A DNA stretch of 64,000 nt from Candidatus Saccharimonadota bacterium (GCA_017515205.1 JAFWHN010000001.1:186001-250000); one strand, 5' to 3'. Counted from the first letter of the stretch, positions 34,236 through 42,731 are shown. The notes: generated by a model not told the origin, from the letters alone. Translations and numbers: made by a program.

Positions 34236-34394
34236 TTACTTCTTAGTTTTAACTTTTAAATTTGGTGTCTTTTTCTTAGTTTCAAAAGCTTTCACAGGCG
34301 AAACTTTATTAACGCTCCGTGCCAACTTCAATCTAAGATGACTCCTACGAAGCCCAGTTTTTCTCGGGCTACTTTGTTTCTTAGGTTCAGGCAT
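34236..34394 (-). CDS. rpmF: 50S ribosomal protein L32, cysteine-free form
   Basis: 52 residues: MPEPKKQSSPRKTGLRRSHL followed by RLKLARSVNKVSPVKAF and a Lys-rich tail. The N-terminal P-K-K ... R-R-S-H pattern is that of L32. The usual CPxCG ... CPxCG zinc ribbon is absent: no cysteine is present at all. AAGGAG before the ATG. First gene of rpmF-nusB-Nudix-rnc. Confidence 0.85.
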   Translation of the reverse strand: MPEPKKQSSPRKTGLRRSHLRLKLARSVNKVSPVKAFETKKKTPNLKVKTKK

Positions 34395-34460
34395 TTTACT
34401 CCTTTTAGTTTAATAGATAATTTTATTAATTTTATCACGTTTTTTAGCACTTCGCAAGTT

Positions 34461-34494
34461 AAAAATAAAAACGCCCCGTCATTTCTGACGAGGC
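34461..34494 (-). terminator. intrinsic terminator after the 34505-35032 gene
   Basis: Minus strand GCCTCGTCA GAAA TGACGGGGC followed by GTTTTTATTTTT, directly after the stop of the 175-residue protein. Confidence 0.8.
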
Positions 34495-34504
34495 ATCTTT
34501 GGGG

Positions 34505-35032
34505 CTAACACCAACTGTACTTCTGTTCCGCTTGATCTTTGAGCAACTCTCTCTCACGAGCATCGTCTTGCTCATTGATTTTCTGCACCAACTCTTTATT
34601 AAGCTTGCGCAAATCATCAATCGCCTTTGTTGTCCTTCCTTTAAAAAAGTCCAACGAGATACGATACTCACCTTTATCGAGCCTTCCCTTCTTTACACCC
34701 TCTTTTATCGCATAAAGAGCATGTAAATTGTTATAATATTCTTCTGCAAGGGATTGTACTTCCTCCTTTGTAAAATAGTATTCTTTTAGCTCATACAGGC
34801 AAATATGATTCACGACTCTTTCAAGCCAATACATCAAATCACTAAGCTGTTTTTCACAGCCTGGCCCGAAAACGTCTACTTTCGCATATTTGAATTTAAT
34901 ACGATAGTTCCGAGCTCCGAAGAATTTAACACGCATGCCAGGCGAATAACCAGCGAAAAAATACATTGCAAAAAGCACTACAACCGCTGACAAGGGTACC
35001 AGTGCAATCAAATAATAATAGTTGCCTTTCAT
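34505..35032 (-). CDS. membrane-anchored hypothetical protein, 175 residues
   Basis: One N-terminal span (about 5-28: YLIALVPLSAVVVLFAMYFFAG), then a soluble, charged, mostly helical domain. No family recognised. AAAGGAGGGGG before the ATG is one of the strongest ribosome binding sites in the window. It follows the 21-residue membrane peptide gene by 19 bases and ends at a terminator, so these two form a small operon. Confidence 0.7.
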   Translation of the reverse strand: MKGNYYYLIALVPLSAVVVLFAMYFFAGYSPGMRVKFFGARNYRIKFKYAKVDVFGPGCEKQLSDLMYWLERVVNHICLYELKEYYFTKEEVQSLAEEYYNNLHALYAIKEGVKKGRLDKGEYRISLDFFKGRTTKAIDDLRKLNKELVQKINEQDDARERELLKDQAEQKYSWC

Positions 35033-35051
35033 TTGACCCCCTCCTTTAAAC

Positions 35052-35117
35052 CTACTTTTGTATGAATAGAATACACAATATGATCAAACCAATCAAAATA
35101 AACGTTGCTGACACCAT
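35052..35117 (-). CDS. 21-residue single-span membrane peptide
   Basis: MVSATFILIGLIILCILFIQK: one hydrophobic helix with a short end on each side. AAGGAGG lies 5 bases before the ATG, and TATAAT boxes lie upstream (about 35140-35145 and 35175-35180, minus strand). It precedes the 175-residue membrane protein with which it probably shares an mRNA. Too short for homology; the coding call rests on the start signals, the clean span and the operon position. Confidence 0.55.
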   Translation of the reverse strand: MVSATFILIGLIILCILFIQK

Positions 35118-35215
35118 ATCGCCCTCCTTAGCCCCAATTATAAAAGGACATAGCTTTTTAAACCTACATCCTTTTATTATATCAAAAATAGGCCAGTTTG
35201 TCAAGAATCCACCCC

Positions 35216-37501
35216 TTATACTACAAAATTCAATAGCTTTGCTTTTTTCACGAAAATCGTCTTTTTAATGCCATCTTTGGTGTATTTTTTAATCTTATCT
35301 AAACCAAGCGCCACATCAATGATTTTTTGTTCATCGTCTAAATCTTCAGTATTCACCTTCAAATTAGCCCGCAGTTTACCATTCACCTGTACAATTACTT
35401 CAACAGTGTCCGAGGACAAATATTTCTCATCCCACTTCGGCCACTCATCATCGGCCCCCAATTTTTCCAACATCTCTGAAGCAAGGTGTGGTGCAAAGGG
35501 TTTCAGCAATTTCGCAAGCACAATTAAGTCTTCCTTTGTTGCTCCATTTTTATACAGTTCATTCACATATTCCATCAGTGCAGCTACCGCTGTATTGAAT
35601 TGACACTTATAAATATCAGAAGTTACCTTTTTGACAGTCTTATTGCGAATGACAAGATTTTTATCTGTTTTAACGACATCATCAAGCAAATTCCAGCATC
35701 GATTGAGAAAACGATACACCCCACCAACGCTTCTCGGATCCCAAGCCGCGTCTAATTCCACCGGCCCGATAAACATCTCATAGGTGCGTAATGTATCCGC
35801 TCCATAACCATCGTTAATCACATCTAGCGGGTCAATTACATTCCCCTTAGATTTGCTCATTTTCTTGCCATCAGGCGCATTAATATAACCATGATAAATC
35901 AACTTTTTAATTGGCTCCCTAAACGGTAAGTAACCCTGATCTGCAAAGAATTTGCACCAAAAACGAATATAAAGTAAATGCGCCACTGCGTGATCTGCAC
36001 CCACATACACATCAGTTGGCTCCCAATACTTAATCGCTTCAGGATCCCACGCCGCTTTTTTGTCGTGAGGTGAAGCATAACGCCACAAATACCACGAAGA
36101 ACAAGCATAGCCATCCAGTGTATCGGTCTCACGCGTCATTTCTTCCATATGAGTCTCACCAGTCTTTGGATCTTTTACTGGCAACTTCACTTTTAACCAA
36201 TCCTTCGCCTTGGCAAGCGCCGAACGTCCCGATTTATCTGGTTTATAGTCCTTTATCTCTGGCAACAATACTGGCAACTGGTCTTCTGGGATTGCATGTG
36301 GGTTACCCTCTTTATCGTAAGCAATCGGAATTGGACAACCCCAATAACGCTGACGACTAATCAGCCAATCGCGCATTCGGTAAGTCGTTTTCAACGTACC
36401 ATAAGCATCACGGTCTACCAACTCCGTCTCCACAATTGGCAGATCAAACTTTTCAGCAAATTCATGATCACGGTCATCCATCGCCGGCACACCCATAATT
36501 GCACCAGTCCCATAGCCGGCTAACACATAATCTGCCACCCAAATTGGAATCTTTTCTTTCGTTGCGGGATTAATTGCATATGCACCAGTAAATACGCCGG
36601 TTTTCTCTTTATTCTCTTGGCGTTCAATCTCCGACTTTTTAATCGCCGCAGCTTTGTAAGCCTCAACCTTGTCCTTTGCATCATCCGAAACGATAAAGTC
36701 AAGCCCAGGATATTCTGGCGCCAATACCAAAAACGTCGCACCCTTAATTGTATCAGGACGAGTAGTAAAGACAGTAATCTTGCGAGAGTCTTGAACAATT
36801 GCAAAGTCAATTTCTGCGCCTACGCTCCGACCAATCCAGTTTCTCTGCATTGTTTTAATCTTCTCGGGCCAATCCAGCGCATCAATATCTTCTAGTAATT
36901 CATCCGCATAATCCGTAATCTTGAAGAACCACTGCTTCATCTTTTTCTTTTCAACTTCATGCCCACACCGCCAGCACTTACCATTTTCCACTTGCTCATT
37001 TGCCAGCACGGTCTGATCTACCGGACACCACCATTGATACGACTCTTTTTGATAAGCCAAACCCTTCTTAAATAACTGCAAAAAGCACCATTGTGTCCAC
37101 TTATAATATTCGGGATCCGAAGTATTAATCTCACGTGTCCAGTCAATCGCATAGCCCAAGCTTTTCGCCTGCTTGCGAAAATTCGCCACGTTTTCCGTCG
37201 TTACTTCTTTCGGCGAACGCCCAGTCTTAATCGCATAATTCTCCGCCGGCAATCCAAAAGTATCATACCCAAACGGCCGCATTACGTTCAACCGTTGTTG
37301 CTCATAAAACCGCGTCAAAACATCTACGATGGTAAAATTTCGCACGTGCCCTACGTGCAAACCTGCCCCCGAAGGATACGGGAACATCTCCGCCACCATC
37401 ATTTTAGGCACATTTGGTTTTTCCGTAGCTTTAAAGGCTTCGGTCTCTTCCCACTTTTTTTGCCATTTTGCTTCAATTTTTAACGGGTCATATCTTTCCA
37501 T
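35216..37501 (-). CDS. leuS: leucyl-tRNA synthetase
   Basis: 761 residues from ATG 37501 (M-E-R-Y-D-P), which lies 7 bases after TGATATAAT; the longer frame to 37558 begins inside or beyond the promoter. HIGH motif in FPYPSGAGLHVGH, zinc knuckle WWCPVDQ..CWRC (second Cys replaced by Asp), CP1 editing domain with TTRPDT and GTGAIMGVPAMDDRD, and KKMSKSKGN. It is about 100 residues shorter than E. coli LeuRS, mainly within CP1. It charges and proofreads tRNA-Leu. Divergent from trmH. Confidence 0.97.
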   Translation of the reverse strand: MERYDPLKIEAKWQKKWEETEAFKATEKPNVPKMMVAEMFPYPSGAGLHVGHVRNFTIVDVLTRFYEQQRLNVMRPFGYDTFGLPAENYAIKTGRSPKEVTTENVANFRKQAKSLGYAIDWTREINTSDPEYYKWTQWCFLQLFKKGLAYQKESYQWWCPVDQTVLANEQVENGKCWRCGHEVEKKKMKQWFFKITDYADELLEDIDALDWPEKIKTMQRNWIGRSVGAEIDFAIVQDSRKITVFTTRPDTIKGATFLVLAPEYPGLDFIVSDDAKDKVEAYKAAAIKKSEIERQENKEKTGVFTGAYAINPATKEKIPIWVADYVLAGYGTGAIMGVPAMDDRDHEFAEKFDLPIVETELVDRDAYGTLKTTYRMRDWLISRQRYWGCPIPIAYDKEGNPHAIPEDQLPVLLPEIKDYKPDKSGRSALAKAKDWLKVKLPVKDPKTGETHMEEMTRETDTLDGYACSSWYLWRYASPHDKKAAWDPEAIKYWEPTDVYVGADHAVAHLLYIRFWCKFFADQGYLPFREPIKKLIYHGYINAPDGKKMSKSKGNVIDPLDVINDGYGADTLRTYEMFIGPVELDAAWDPRSVGGVYRFLNRCWNLLDDVVKTDKNLVIRNKTVKKVTSDIYKCQFNTAVAALMEYVNELYKNGATKEDLIVLAKLLKPFAPHLASEMLEKLGADDEWPKWDEKYLSSDTVEVIVQVNGKLRANLKVNTEDLDDEQKIIDVALGLDKIKKYTKDGIKKTIFVKKAKLLNFVV

Positions 37502-37529
37502 ATCACCAATTATATCATATAATATAGGG
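37502..37529. promoter_or_regulatory. 28-bp bidirectional leaderless promoter between leuS and trmH
   Basis: The entire gap between two divergent start codons. Minus -10 TGATATAAT (box 37509-37514) then TGGTGAT then ATG of leuS. Plus -10 TATAAT (37518-37523) then ATAGGG then ATG of trmH. The boxes are 3 bp apart and each -35 region must lie inside the opposite gene. No ribosome binding site is possible. Confidence 0.75.
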
Positions 37530-38036
37530 ATGAAAATAATTTTGGTGTTGGACAACATCCGTTCGACCTATAACGTCGGAGCCATTTTGCGCACCGCCGA
37601 AGGCTTCGGTGTCTCTAAAGCCATCCTCTCTGGTTACACCCCTAGAGTGCATGATGCCAAATTGTTGCCACATCTCCGCGCCAAATTAGACCACGAAATC
37701 CACAAAACCGCTCTCGGTGCTGAAGATATGCTAGATGTTTATTCATCTGATGATATAATTTCAGACTTGAAAAATCTTAAAAAACAGGGATATCAAATTG
37801 TCGGCCTCGAAAACAATATCCAAAACGTCCCGATTTTCAATTTAAATGACTCTAAGCTGAAGGGCAAATTAAAAGATCAAATTATACTCATCCTAGGGGA
37901 AGAAGTTAATGGCATCAAAAATTCACTCTATGATATAATTGATCTTTTTGTCGAAATCCCCATGCGCGGTCAAAAAGAATCCTTCAACGTTTCCGTCGCC
38001 ACTGGTATCGCAGTTTATGGTATAATGAATCTATGA
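37530..38036 (+). CDS. SpoU/TrmH-family RNA 2'-O-methyltransferase
   Basis: 168 residues from ATG 37530; any earlier start lies within leuS. SPOUT motifs: LDNIRSTYNVGAILRTAEGFG (motif 1), ILGEEVNGI (motif 2), IPMRGQKESFNVSVATGIAVY (motif 3, knotted SAM site). It has no extra N-terminal domain. The family methylates tRNA G18 or 23S rRNA; the target is unknown. Its last codons contain the -10 box of the glutaredoxin gene and its stop overlaps that start (ATGA). Confidence 0.92.
   Translation: MKIILVLDNIRSTYNVGAILRTAEGFGVSKAILSGYTPRVHDAKLLPHLRAKLDHEIHKTALGAEDMLDVYSSDDIISDLKNLKKQGYQIVGLENNIQNVPIFNLNDSKLKGKLKDQIILILGEEVNGIKNSLYDIIDLFVEIPMRGQKESFNVSVATGIAVYGIMNL
38018..38032 (+). promoter_or_regulatory. 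glutaredoxin promoter embedded in the end of trmH
   Basis: TGG TATAAT (box 38021-38026) then GAATCT then the glutaredoxin ATG at 38033. The same bases encode the last trmH residues (V-Y-G-I-M-N-L). Confidence 0.65.
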
Positions 38037-38233
38037 TTAAAGTTTATACAACAACCACTTGTCCTTATTGCCACGCCCTCATGGACTGGCTCGATGAACA
38101 AGGCATCGAATACGAAGAATTAGATGCCACCAAAGAAAAAGGCATTACTTCTGTACCAGTCACTGTAATTGGCGACCAGAAAATCGAAGGCTTTGATCGT
38201 CCCGCCATCAAGCGTGCTCTCAAAAATCTCTAA
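38033..38233 (+). CDS. glutaredoxin-like thiol-disulfide protein
   Basis: 66 residues, shorter than typical glutaredoxins (75-85). The CPYC active site is at residues 10-13; TSVPVTVIGDQKIEGFD holds the cis-Pro and glutathione/substrate-binding GFD. It resembles NrdH/Grx-like redoxins that reduce ribonucleotide reductase or other disulfides. Start overlaps the trmH stop. Confidence 0.92.
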   Translation: MIKVYTTTTCPYCHALMDWLDEQGIEYEELDATKEKGITSVPVTVIGDQKIEGFDRPAIKRALKNL

Positions 38234-38374
38234 AACTTATTAGAACTGCATAAAACACAAAAAGCCAACTTAGTTTCATAAGGTTCTCTCTTTTCCTCCC
38301 TTGACGGTAGTTAGAATAAGTGGTATAATAAAGAAACGGGCGCTTTTTAAAAACTAGAGAGGGGGGAGCAAAAA

Positions 38375-39016
38375 ATGGCCAACTTCAATATCAATAAAGC
38401 CAATTTTTGTGCCAGAATGTCATGTCGAAAATGGAACAAAATCCGGCTTAGTCGACAATTCTATCGAAGCAGATACCGACAAATAGCACAGCAATATTGG
38501 GAGAGCGAAAAGGCTCAAGAAAAGATTTCGGAATATCAAGCATTTCACGCTAAATGTGCGTCAATAGAAGAAAATGCTATCTGGAATCTAATTGATACCT
38601 ATCCGCTGCCATACTCTCACCCAGAATTTGCTAATTGGGAAGAAGATGACAGTGAGGAAAATTATTCGCTAATTTCTGATCAAAGTGGCTGCATAGTCAA
38701 ATATGCAACTAGCTATGTAGCCTGGAAAATATTCGAAACAACCGGCACTTGGCCACAGAAAACCTCGAAAGAAAGACTAGACGCCAAAAGATGGGTCCAG
38801 TTTTTAGCCGAAGCAGGTTATACTACTATCGTAAGTGTACCTAGCGGCAATGGTTATTTTGTTGGCATTGATCCCAAAAAAGGCGAATTTGGTACAGTGG
38901 TTTGGTACGAAGGTACCACACTTGACCACCAAATCATCTCCACAACGTATAAGAATAAAACCTATACGATTTCCAAAGATGGTCCAGCTGACTTCATCTG
39001 GGTCAAAATCAAATAG
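38375..39016 (+). CDS. CHAP-fold protein lacking the catalytic Cys and His
   Basis: 213 residues. No signal peptide: the N-terminus is basic (RKWNKIRLSRQFYRSRYRQ). The C-terminal half aligns with the CHAP domain of the hydrolase at 41546-42709: YATSYVAWKIFETTG here against ECTSYAGWKAFENYG there, then DAKRWVQFLAEAGYTT, VPSGNG and FGTVVWYEG against YGHVFWVES. The nucleophile Cys is Ala111 and the catalytic His is Thr174. Either a binding-only pseudo-enzyme or a different activity on the same fold. AGGGGGGAG precedes the ATG; terminator follows. Confidence 0.7.
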   Translation: MANFNINKANFCARMSCRKWNKIRLSRQFYRSRYRQIAQQYWESEKAQEKISEYQAFHAKCASIEENAIWNLIDTYPLPYSHPEFANWEEDDSEENYSLISDQSGCIVKYATSYVAWKIFETTGTWPQKTSKERLDAKRWVQFLAEAGYTTIVSVPSGNGYFVGIDPKKGEFGTVVWYEGTTLDHQIISTTYKNKTYTISKDGPADFIWVKIK

Positions 39017-39025
39017 CGCCTCTTT

Positions 39026-39051
39026 GCCCGAGCTAATACTCGGGCTTTTTT
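39026..39051 (+). terminator. intrinsic terminator after the CHAP-like gene
   Basis: GCCCGAG CTAATA CTCGGGC followed by six Ts. Confidence 0.9.
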
Positions 39052-39062
39052 CTTGTCAAAAA

Positions 39063-40310
39063 CTATTTAGCTTCTTTACTACTAATTACTTTTTGATAAA
39101 TATTAATAAATCGATCTAATGTCCGCTCAAAATCATGCCCCCTAGCAATCTCTAGCGACTTTTTCGAAAACCCAGTTCGCATCTTATCATCAGACAGTAT
39201 TTTTACCATCGCTGCTGCTATTTCATTCACCGCACCAGGATTACAAAGATAACCATTCTTGCCGTCCTGACAAACCTCTGCCACTGCTCCTTTATCCACA
39301 GCAATTAAAGGCATCCCACAGGCCGCCGCCTCAATTAACACAATTCCCTGCGTCTCAATTTCCGAAGCTGTCGCGAACACATCACCTAAACGATAAACTT
39401 GATATAACTCCGGCGGCACAATCCTACCTAAAAAATGAATATTGGAATGCCCTTCTGCCATCTTCATCAAATGATTCTTATCTACTCCATCACCCACAAT
39501 GACAAGCTGTGCATCCTTTAACTCCTGCTCCACTTTCAAAAAAGCCTCAATCAAAATCCCCACTTTTTTCTCCGGATCTAGTCTTCCCAAGTTTAATACA
39601 GTCTTATAATTTTTATTAAGCCCATATTTTTCAAATACTGCCACTGCCGGCTTTCCTGGCTTAAAATTAGAAAGATCCACCCCATTTGAAATCGCCGCCA
39701 CTGGCACCGGAAATTCCGTCCCATTCTTGATTAAATTTGAAATCGCCATTTCCGTTGGCATCGTCACAAAATCACTTTTGCTCTGTCGATTACGAAAATA
39801 CGCTGACAAGAGATAATTAGTCGGTTTTCTCACAAACCCAGGAATATGAAGCGGCTCCGTCAAAACTTCTGGCTGATTATGCTCCGTCGTCACCACTGGA
39901 ATTCCTTTTTTCCGCGCGTAAGAAACTACCGAAAGTCCAATCGGATCCGATACCTGCACATGTACCACATCTGGTTCAAATTCGTCTAAAGCCCTTTTTA
40001 CTTCTAGCTGCGGAAATACCGAAACCCTAAAACCATTCTTATATATCAATCTAGGCCATTTCAACCCCAAAAACTTCTTCTTTTCCGGTACATCATGAAT
40101 TTGATCCGGATAAACTTTTGCTTCCACCGATCTTAAATAAACCGTCTTCACACCGTCTATCGTTCGCGTGTACGATTTACCAGTCTGCGACGGACATAAA
40201 ACCATTACTTCTAAACCACGCTTGGCCAAACCACACGCTAAATTATGTGAAAACACTGCCACCCCATTTATTTGCGGATAATATACGGCTGTAGCAATTA
40301 CGACTTTCAT
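39063..40310 (-). CDS. GT4-family glycosyltransferase
   Basis: 415 residues, GT-B fold. N-terminal domain YYPQINGVAVFSHNLACGLAKRG; C-terminal NDP-sugar site with NLGRLDPEKKVGILIEAF, VGDGVDK, and the EX7E pattern in SEIETQGIVLIEAAACGMP. It resembles diacylglycerol glucosyltransferases and mannosyltransferases of the PimB type, so a glycolipid product on the cytoplasmic face is plausible but unproven. Its ATG overlaps the stop of the CtpA-like protease gene (4 bases). Confidence 0.88.
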   Translation of the reverse strand: MKVVIATAVYYPQINGVAVFSHNLACGLAKRGLEVMVLCPSQTGKSYTRTIDGVKTVYLRSVEAKVYPDQIHDVPEKKKFLGLKWPRLIYKNGFRVSVFPQLEVKRALDEFEPDVVHVQVSDPIGLSVVSYARKKGIPVVTTEHNQPEVLTEPLHIPGFVRKPTNYLLSAYFRNRQSKSDFVTMPTEMAISNLIKNGTEFPVPVAAISNGVDLSNFKPGKPAVAVFEKYGLNKNYKTVLNLGRLDPEKKVGILIEAFLKVEQELKDAQLVIVGDGVDKNHLMKMAEGHSNIHFLGRIVPPELYQVYRLGDVFATASEIETQGIVLIEAAACGMPLIAVDKGAVAEVCQDGKNGYLCNPGAVNEIAAAMVKILSDDKMRTGFSKKSLEIARGHDFERTLDRFINIYQKVISSKEAK

Positions 40311-41500
40311 AACTTTTTCGCTTTGTCCATTTGTGGATCCCGCATAGCATTAATATCTTCAAAACTTCGTTCAACCACAATGTCTGGTTCAATGCCAGTT
40401 CCGTTGATTGAACGCTCTTTCGGCGTATACCAAGCCGCAGTAGTAACCTTCAGTTTCGAACCATCCGAAAAATTATGCAAAGTTTGCACCACACCTTTAC
40501 CATAAGTTTGCTCGCCTACAATTGTGGCTTTTTTATAATCTTGCAAGGCACCCGCTACAATCTCTGAAGAAGAAGCTGTCGTTCCATTTACTAATACCAC
40601 CGTCTCCATATCCTTCAAAATCGCCTTACCAGAATTCGAAGTCATTTTTTCATCACCAAAATGTTTTGATTTCTGCAACAAAATGTCCTGTCCATCTAAC
40701 CAAAGGCTCAAAAGATCTTTCGCCGCCGTCACAAAACCACCACCATTTCCCCTCAAGTCCAGTATTACTTTCTTTACGCCTTTATCTTTAAACTCATTTG
40801 CAAATCCTTCGACAATTTTCCCAGTATCATCATCAAAACGCGTAACGGTCACAATCGCCATCTTGTCATCGTACTCTACATAAGCCGATACATTATTAAT
40901 CGTCTCTCTCACCATTTTAAAAGTCTTTTCCTTACCATCCCTCACTACTGAAATCTCAACTTCTGTACCAGCATCACCTCGCACTCTTTTAGAAATTTCC
41001 TCCGTAGAAAGATCGTAAACCTCTTCCCCATTTATCTTATACAAAATATCACCAGCCAGTATCCCTGCTTTTCTGGCCGGATTATCTGGCAAAGTCCGGA
41101 GAACTCTCACATACCCATCACGAAGTCCCATTTCGACGCCAATCCCCGCTCCTACATTACCATGCAAATCATCATCGAATTGTTCCGCTTCTTCCGCATC
41201 CATATAAACTGTATATTTATCTCCCAAAGCCTCCGTCAAGCCTTTTTTTGCACCTTCGACTACATCCTCTTTCGAGAAATCACCATTATAAGTATTCGCT
41301 AATTCATTATAAACATCGTCTAAAGAAGACCAATCTACTTCAGAGTCGTTTACATTAAAACCCAAAAAGGGACCAAAATTACCAAATAAATTCCGCCAAT
41401 TCAGTCCAATTATAACGCCAATTATCAAAAGAACTACCGAAATGATAATAGCATTGCCTAAGCTAACTTTTTTCTCATTCCACTCTAAATTATCATCCAT
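40307..41500 (-). CDS. C-terminal processing peptidase (S41, CtpA-like)
   Basis: 397 residues. N-terminal membrane anchor (about 14-33), PDZ domain (about 110-185: GIGVEMGLRDGYVRVL ... AGILAGDILYKINGE), and a S41 core with LDLRGNGGGF, catalytic Ser in NGTTASSSEIVAGAL and Lys in GEQTYGKGVVQT. In other bacteria such proteases trim envelope proteins and can control peptidoglycan hydrolases. ATG 41500 lies 7 bases after TGGTATAAT (leaderless). Downstream of the CHAP hydrolase. Confidence 0.94.
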   Translation of the reverse strand: MDDNLEWNEKKVSLGNAIIISVVLLIIGVIIGLNWRNLFGNFGPFLGFNVNDSEVDWSSLDDVYNELANTYNGDFSKEDVVEGAKKGLTEALGDKYTVYMDAEEAEQFDDDLHGNVGAGIGVEMGLRDGYVRVLRTLPDNPARKAGILAGDILYKINGEEVYDLSTEEISKRVRGDAGTEVEISVVRDGKEKTFKMVRETINNVSAYVEYDDKMAIVTVTRFDDDTGKIVEGFANEFKDKGVKKVILDLRGNGGGFVTAAKDLLSLWLDGQDILLQKSKHFGDEKMTSNSGKAILKDMETVVLVNGTTASSSEIVAGALQDYKKATIVGEQTYGKGVVQTLHNFSDGSKLKVTTAAWYTPKERSINGTGIEPDIVVERSFEDINAMRDPQMDKAKKL

Positions 41501-41545
41501 ATTCTCTATTATACCATCAAAAAACTACATTATTAAAAATAACCA

Positions 41546-42709
41546 TTATTTCAAATGGATATAATTATAAGATCTCGCCTGTGCTGCCGAAATCGTCTGC
41601 GAACCAAAATCACCCATGTGATAAGAGCCAGTTAATTGGCCAGTAGACCAATAGTTATTATATTCAGAAATATTAATCGAACCATCCGCATTTACACTTT
41701 CAACCCAGAAAACGTGTCCATAAGGCCCACTGTAAAACTGGCCAATCGTACCCGCCGCTGGATCATGATCGACAGAATAACCTCGTCGCTTTGCCGAACC
41801 ATCCCAGCTCTTCGCATCACCCCAGAAAGAAATCACAATGCCATAGTTTTCAAACGCTTTCCAACCAGCATAACTCGTACACTCACATAAGTACCCACCA
41901 ATCACACCTATACCAGGATAAACTGAAAAGCCCCAATCTTGCTGCTCTGGACAACGATCCTGCCAATAGTAAGTATTCGCGCCAGAATAAAATCTACCAC
42001 CACCATAAAGATTTGGATTCTTCTTTTGCTCAGCTTCTTCCGCCGCACGCTTCTTAGCGGCTTGCTCTTTTGCAATCTCTGTATACGCCTCAGCGTCATT
42101 TTCATACTTTTCAACCAACTCCTTCTGTTCCGCCTGCTTCGATACCAATGACGCACGCGCAGATTTCTGTTGACCTAATAAGTCTTCCACTTCAGCCTTA
42201 TCTGCCTCAAGTTTTGCTTTCGTCTCCTTTACGTTATTCGCCGAAACACTAATTTGCTCCTTAGCAACTGCTTCACGTGCGGCTTTTTCAGCTAAATCCG
42301 AAATTGAATTGGCCCCCGCTAAAACTTTAATCGGTTCCGCATCAGATTCGAAATGCATATTGACTAAAAGTGTCGCCAAAGCTTCCTGTTCTTCTTGTAA
42401 TTTTTCCTCAGTTTCCTCTATCTTTTGTTTCAATTCTTTAATATTTACTTCAGTTTCTGCAATTTCAGCTTCTTTCCCTGCAATCACCACCGAAAGTTCA
42501 TTCACCTTCATTTGATAAGCATTTGCCGAACTCTCCGCTTTTGCGGCATTTCTATTTGCTTCCTCTTCCTTTGCTGCCGCTTCACGACAAGCTGCAGAAT
42601 TTCGACAAGCCAAAGAAATCGCTCCTACTTTAATACTAGGTACCATCAAACCAATCAAAACTACAACCGAAAAGACAATTCTAACTTTTTTATTTTTCAT
42701 AATGTTCAT
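41546..42709 (-). CDS. PcsB-like peptidoglycan hydrolase: coiled coil plus CHAP domain
   Basis: 387 residues. Signal peptide (about 8-31), long coiled coil (about 38-230, Glu/Lys/Ala-rich, with VNMHFESDAEPIKVLAGANS in the hinge), linker, and CHAP amidase/endopeptidase domain with Cys277 in ECTSYAGW and His332 in YGHVFWVE. This is the architecture of PcsB/CwlO-type hydrolases activated by FtsEX in Gram-positive bacteria, and ftsEX lies directly upstream here. The ATG at 42709 lies 7 bases after TGTTATAAT (leaderless). Confidence 0.92.
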   Translation of the reverse strand: MNIMKNKKVRIVFSVVVLIGLMVPSIKVGAISLACRNSAACREAAAKEEEANRNAAKAESSANAYQMKVNELSVVIAGKEAEIAETEVNIKELKQKIEETEEKLQEEQEALATLLVNMHFESDAEPIKVLAGANSISDLAEKAAREAVAKEQISVSANNVKETKAKLEADKAEVEDLLGQQKSARASLVSKQAEQKELVEKYENDAEAYTEIAKEQAAKKRAAEEAEQKKNPNLYGGGRFYSGANTYYWQDRCPEQQDWGFSVYPGIGVIGGYLCECTSYAGWKAFENYGIVISFWGDAKSWDGSAKRRGYSVDHDPAAGTIGQFYSGPYGHVFWVESVNADGSINISEYNNYWSTGQLTGSYHMGDFGSQTISAAQARSYNYIHLK

Positions 42710-42731
42710 ACTTATTATTATAACATAAGCA

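Noticed and set aside
33832-34341. 169-codon plus-strand frame opposite nusB and rpmF
   Set aside because: It is the antisense shadow of two conserved genes and has no start signal.
37900-38040. UGA recoding (as in Gracilibacteria)
   Set aside because: trmH, pheS and the S41 gene end at UGA exactly where the families end and where the next gene starts, so UGA is a stop.
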